Source: Candidatus Lloydbacteria bacterium RIFCSPLOWO2_02_FULL_54_12 (GTDB lineage Bacteria; Patescibacteriota; Minisyncoccia; Phycocordibacterales; UBA6899). From it: 10,843 nucleotides of DNA. The stretch spans positions 1 through 10,843 of the forward strand of contig MHLS01000065.1 of the NCBI GenBank assembly GCA_001819095.1. The letters run 5' to 3'. The notes beneath the pieces were generated by a model. The model did no database searches and was not told where the DNA came from. It saw only the letters and a program-made list of their open reading frames with translations. The position numbers and the translations under genes were made by a program. Positions 10,541 to 10,843 of the stretch are shown one piece after another. The stretch's first letter is position 1, and each line of letters begins with the position of its first letter.

Positions 10541-10795
10541 ATGAGCATAGCCCGACTTACGATACTCCTTGCGGGTACCCTCTTCCTCATTGCGTGCAGT
10601 GAGAGCAAGTACCCTGCCAACGAAGGAGGCAATGAATTGAGCGTGCCCAAAACAGAGCAGGGCAAAAAAATCGTTGCCCTTGAGCATGCTGTGCTTGGAA
10701 ACAGGGTGGCGTGTGTCGCCGACGACACGGCAAATTGCCGCGAACTCTCCGCGGTGCTGACGCACAAAGCGCTCATTAGACTTGTCCCACAATAA
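10541..10795 (+). CDS. Small lipoprotein, unknown function
   Basis: 84 residues. The N-terminus MSIARLTILLAGTLFLIACS is a type II signal peptide with lipobox LIAC, so Cys19 would be lipidated and the mature protein anchored on the outer face of the membrane. The mature part of about 66 residues is polar and contains two further cysteines (in VACVADD and ANCREL, close enough for a disulfide). No family is recognised. TGGAGA lies seven bases before the ATG. About 48 bases remain to the end of the window, with nothing I can assign in them. Confidence 0.75.
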   Translation: MSIARLTILLAGTLFLIACSESKYPANEGGNELSVPKTEQGKKIVALEHAVLGNRVACVADDTANCRELSAVLTHKALIRLVPQ

Positions 10796-10843
10796 GAAAT
10801 ATGAGAGAATGGGTGCATTAGCACTTTATGTTTTCTCGTATGG

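Noticed and set aside
1..10843. tRNA genes
   Set aside because: No GTTCGANTC-type T-loop with matching acceptor stem was seen on either strand when read by eye; a covariance search would settle it.

Overview
The window (about 55% GC by eye) most likely comes from a Candidate Phyla Radiation (Patescibacteria) genome, probably a Parcubacteria-type lineage. The basis is the gene set, not a search: a compact minus-strand block with a tRNA-dihydrouridine synthase, a short DnaX, a VanY-type carboxypeptidase and several small membrane or coiled-coil proteins of kinds I associate with these genomes; very short gene gaps; and RNase P RNA flanked by lineage-specific small genes.

Layout. (1) Positions 1-4381, all minus strand: tRNA-dihydrouridine synthase (3383-4381), then three small membrane or Cys-rich proteins (2304-3330), then a likely operon of dnaX, a VanY/M15B peptidase and an N-terminal fragment of an amidase/PGRP-like protein that leaves the window at base 1. 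(2) Positions 4431-4867, minus: RNase P RNA (rnpB) with its terminator and promoter; its -35 overlaps that of a plus-strand gene. (3) Positions 4895-6596, plus: a two-TM protein of unknown function, then a translationally coupled pair, a DUF1003-like membrane/coiled-coil protein and a YgjP/DUF45-type metallopeptidase. (4) Positions 6610-7214, minus: a four-TM protein and a Cys-rich mini-protein. (5) Positions 7278-10795, plus: six small genes, most with their own promoter, Shine-Dalgarno and hairpin-T terminator: a signal-peptide membrane protein, a ParB/Srx-domain protein, three unknown proteins and a small lipoprotein.

Two families of hairpin-forming repeats stand out. The first is a nested palindrome of about 50 bases (arms of about 20 bases, each arm itself palindromic). 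It occurs between genes at 369-419 and 2210-2262, in frame inside dus at 3598-3651, and a sequence-unrelated element with the same architecture sits inside rnpB at 4568-4631. The second is a modular repeat, TTCC - variable hairpin - TAGGTCGC, seen as unit A (8943-9009), B (10074-10140), C (10137-10208), D (10250-10306) and E (10307-10334). Its boundary blocks are conserved while the hairpin between them changes completely yet stays paired. I know of no name for either family, and they are the best candidates here for something undescribed.

Initiation signals split in two. Several genes (dnaX, dus, the DUF1003-like gene, the Cys-rich gene at 7208, and nearly the gene at 3330) have a -10 box 6-11 bases before ATG and no Shine-Dalgarno, which implies leaderless mRNAs. 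The small plus-strand genes instead have TTGACA-type promoters, untranslated leaders, GGAGG-type sites and strong terminators.
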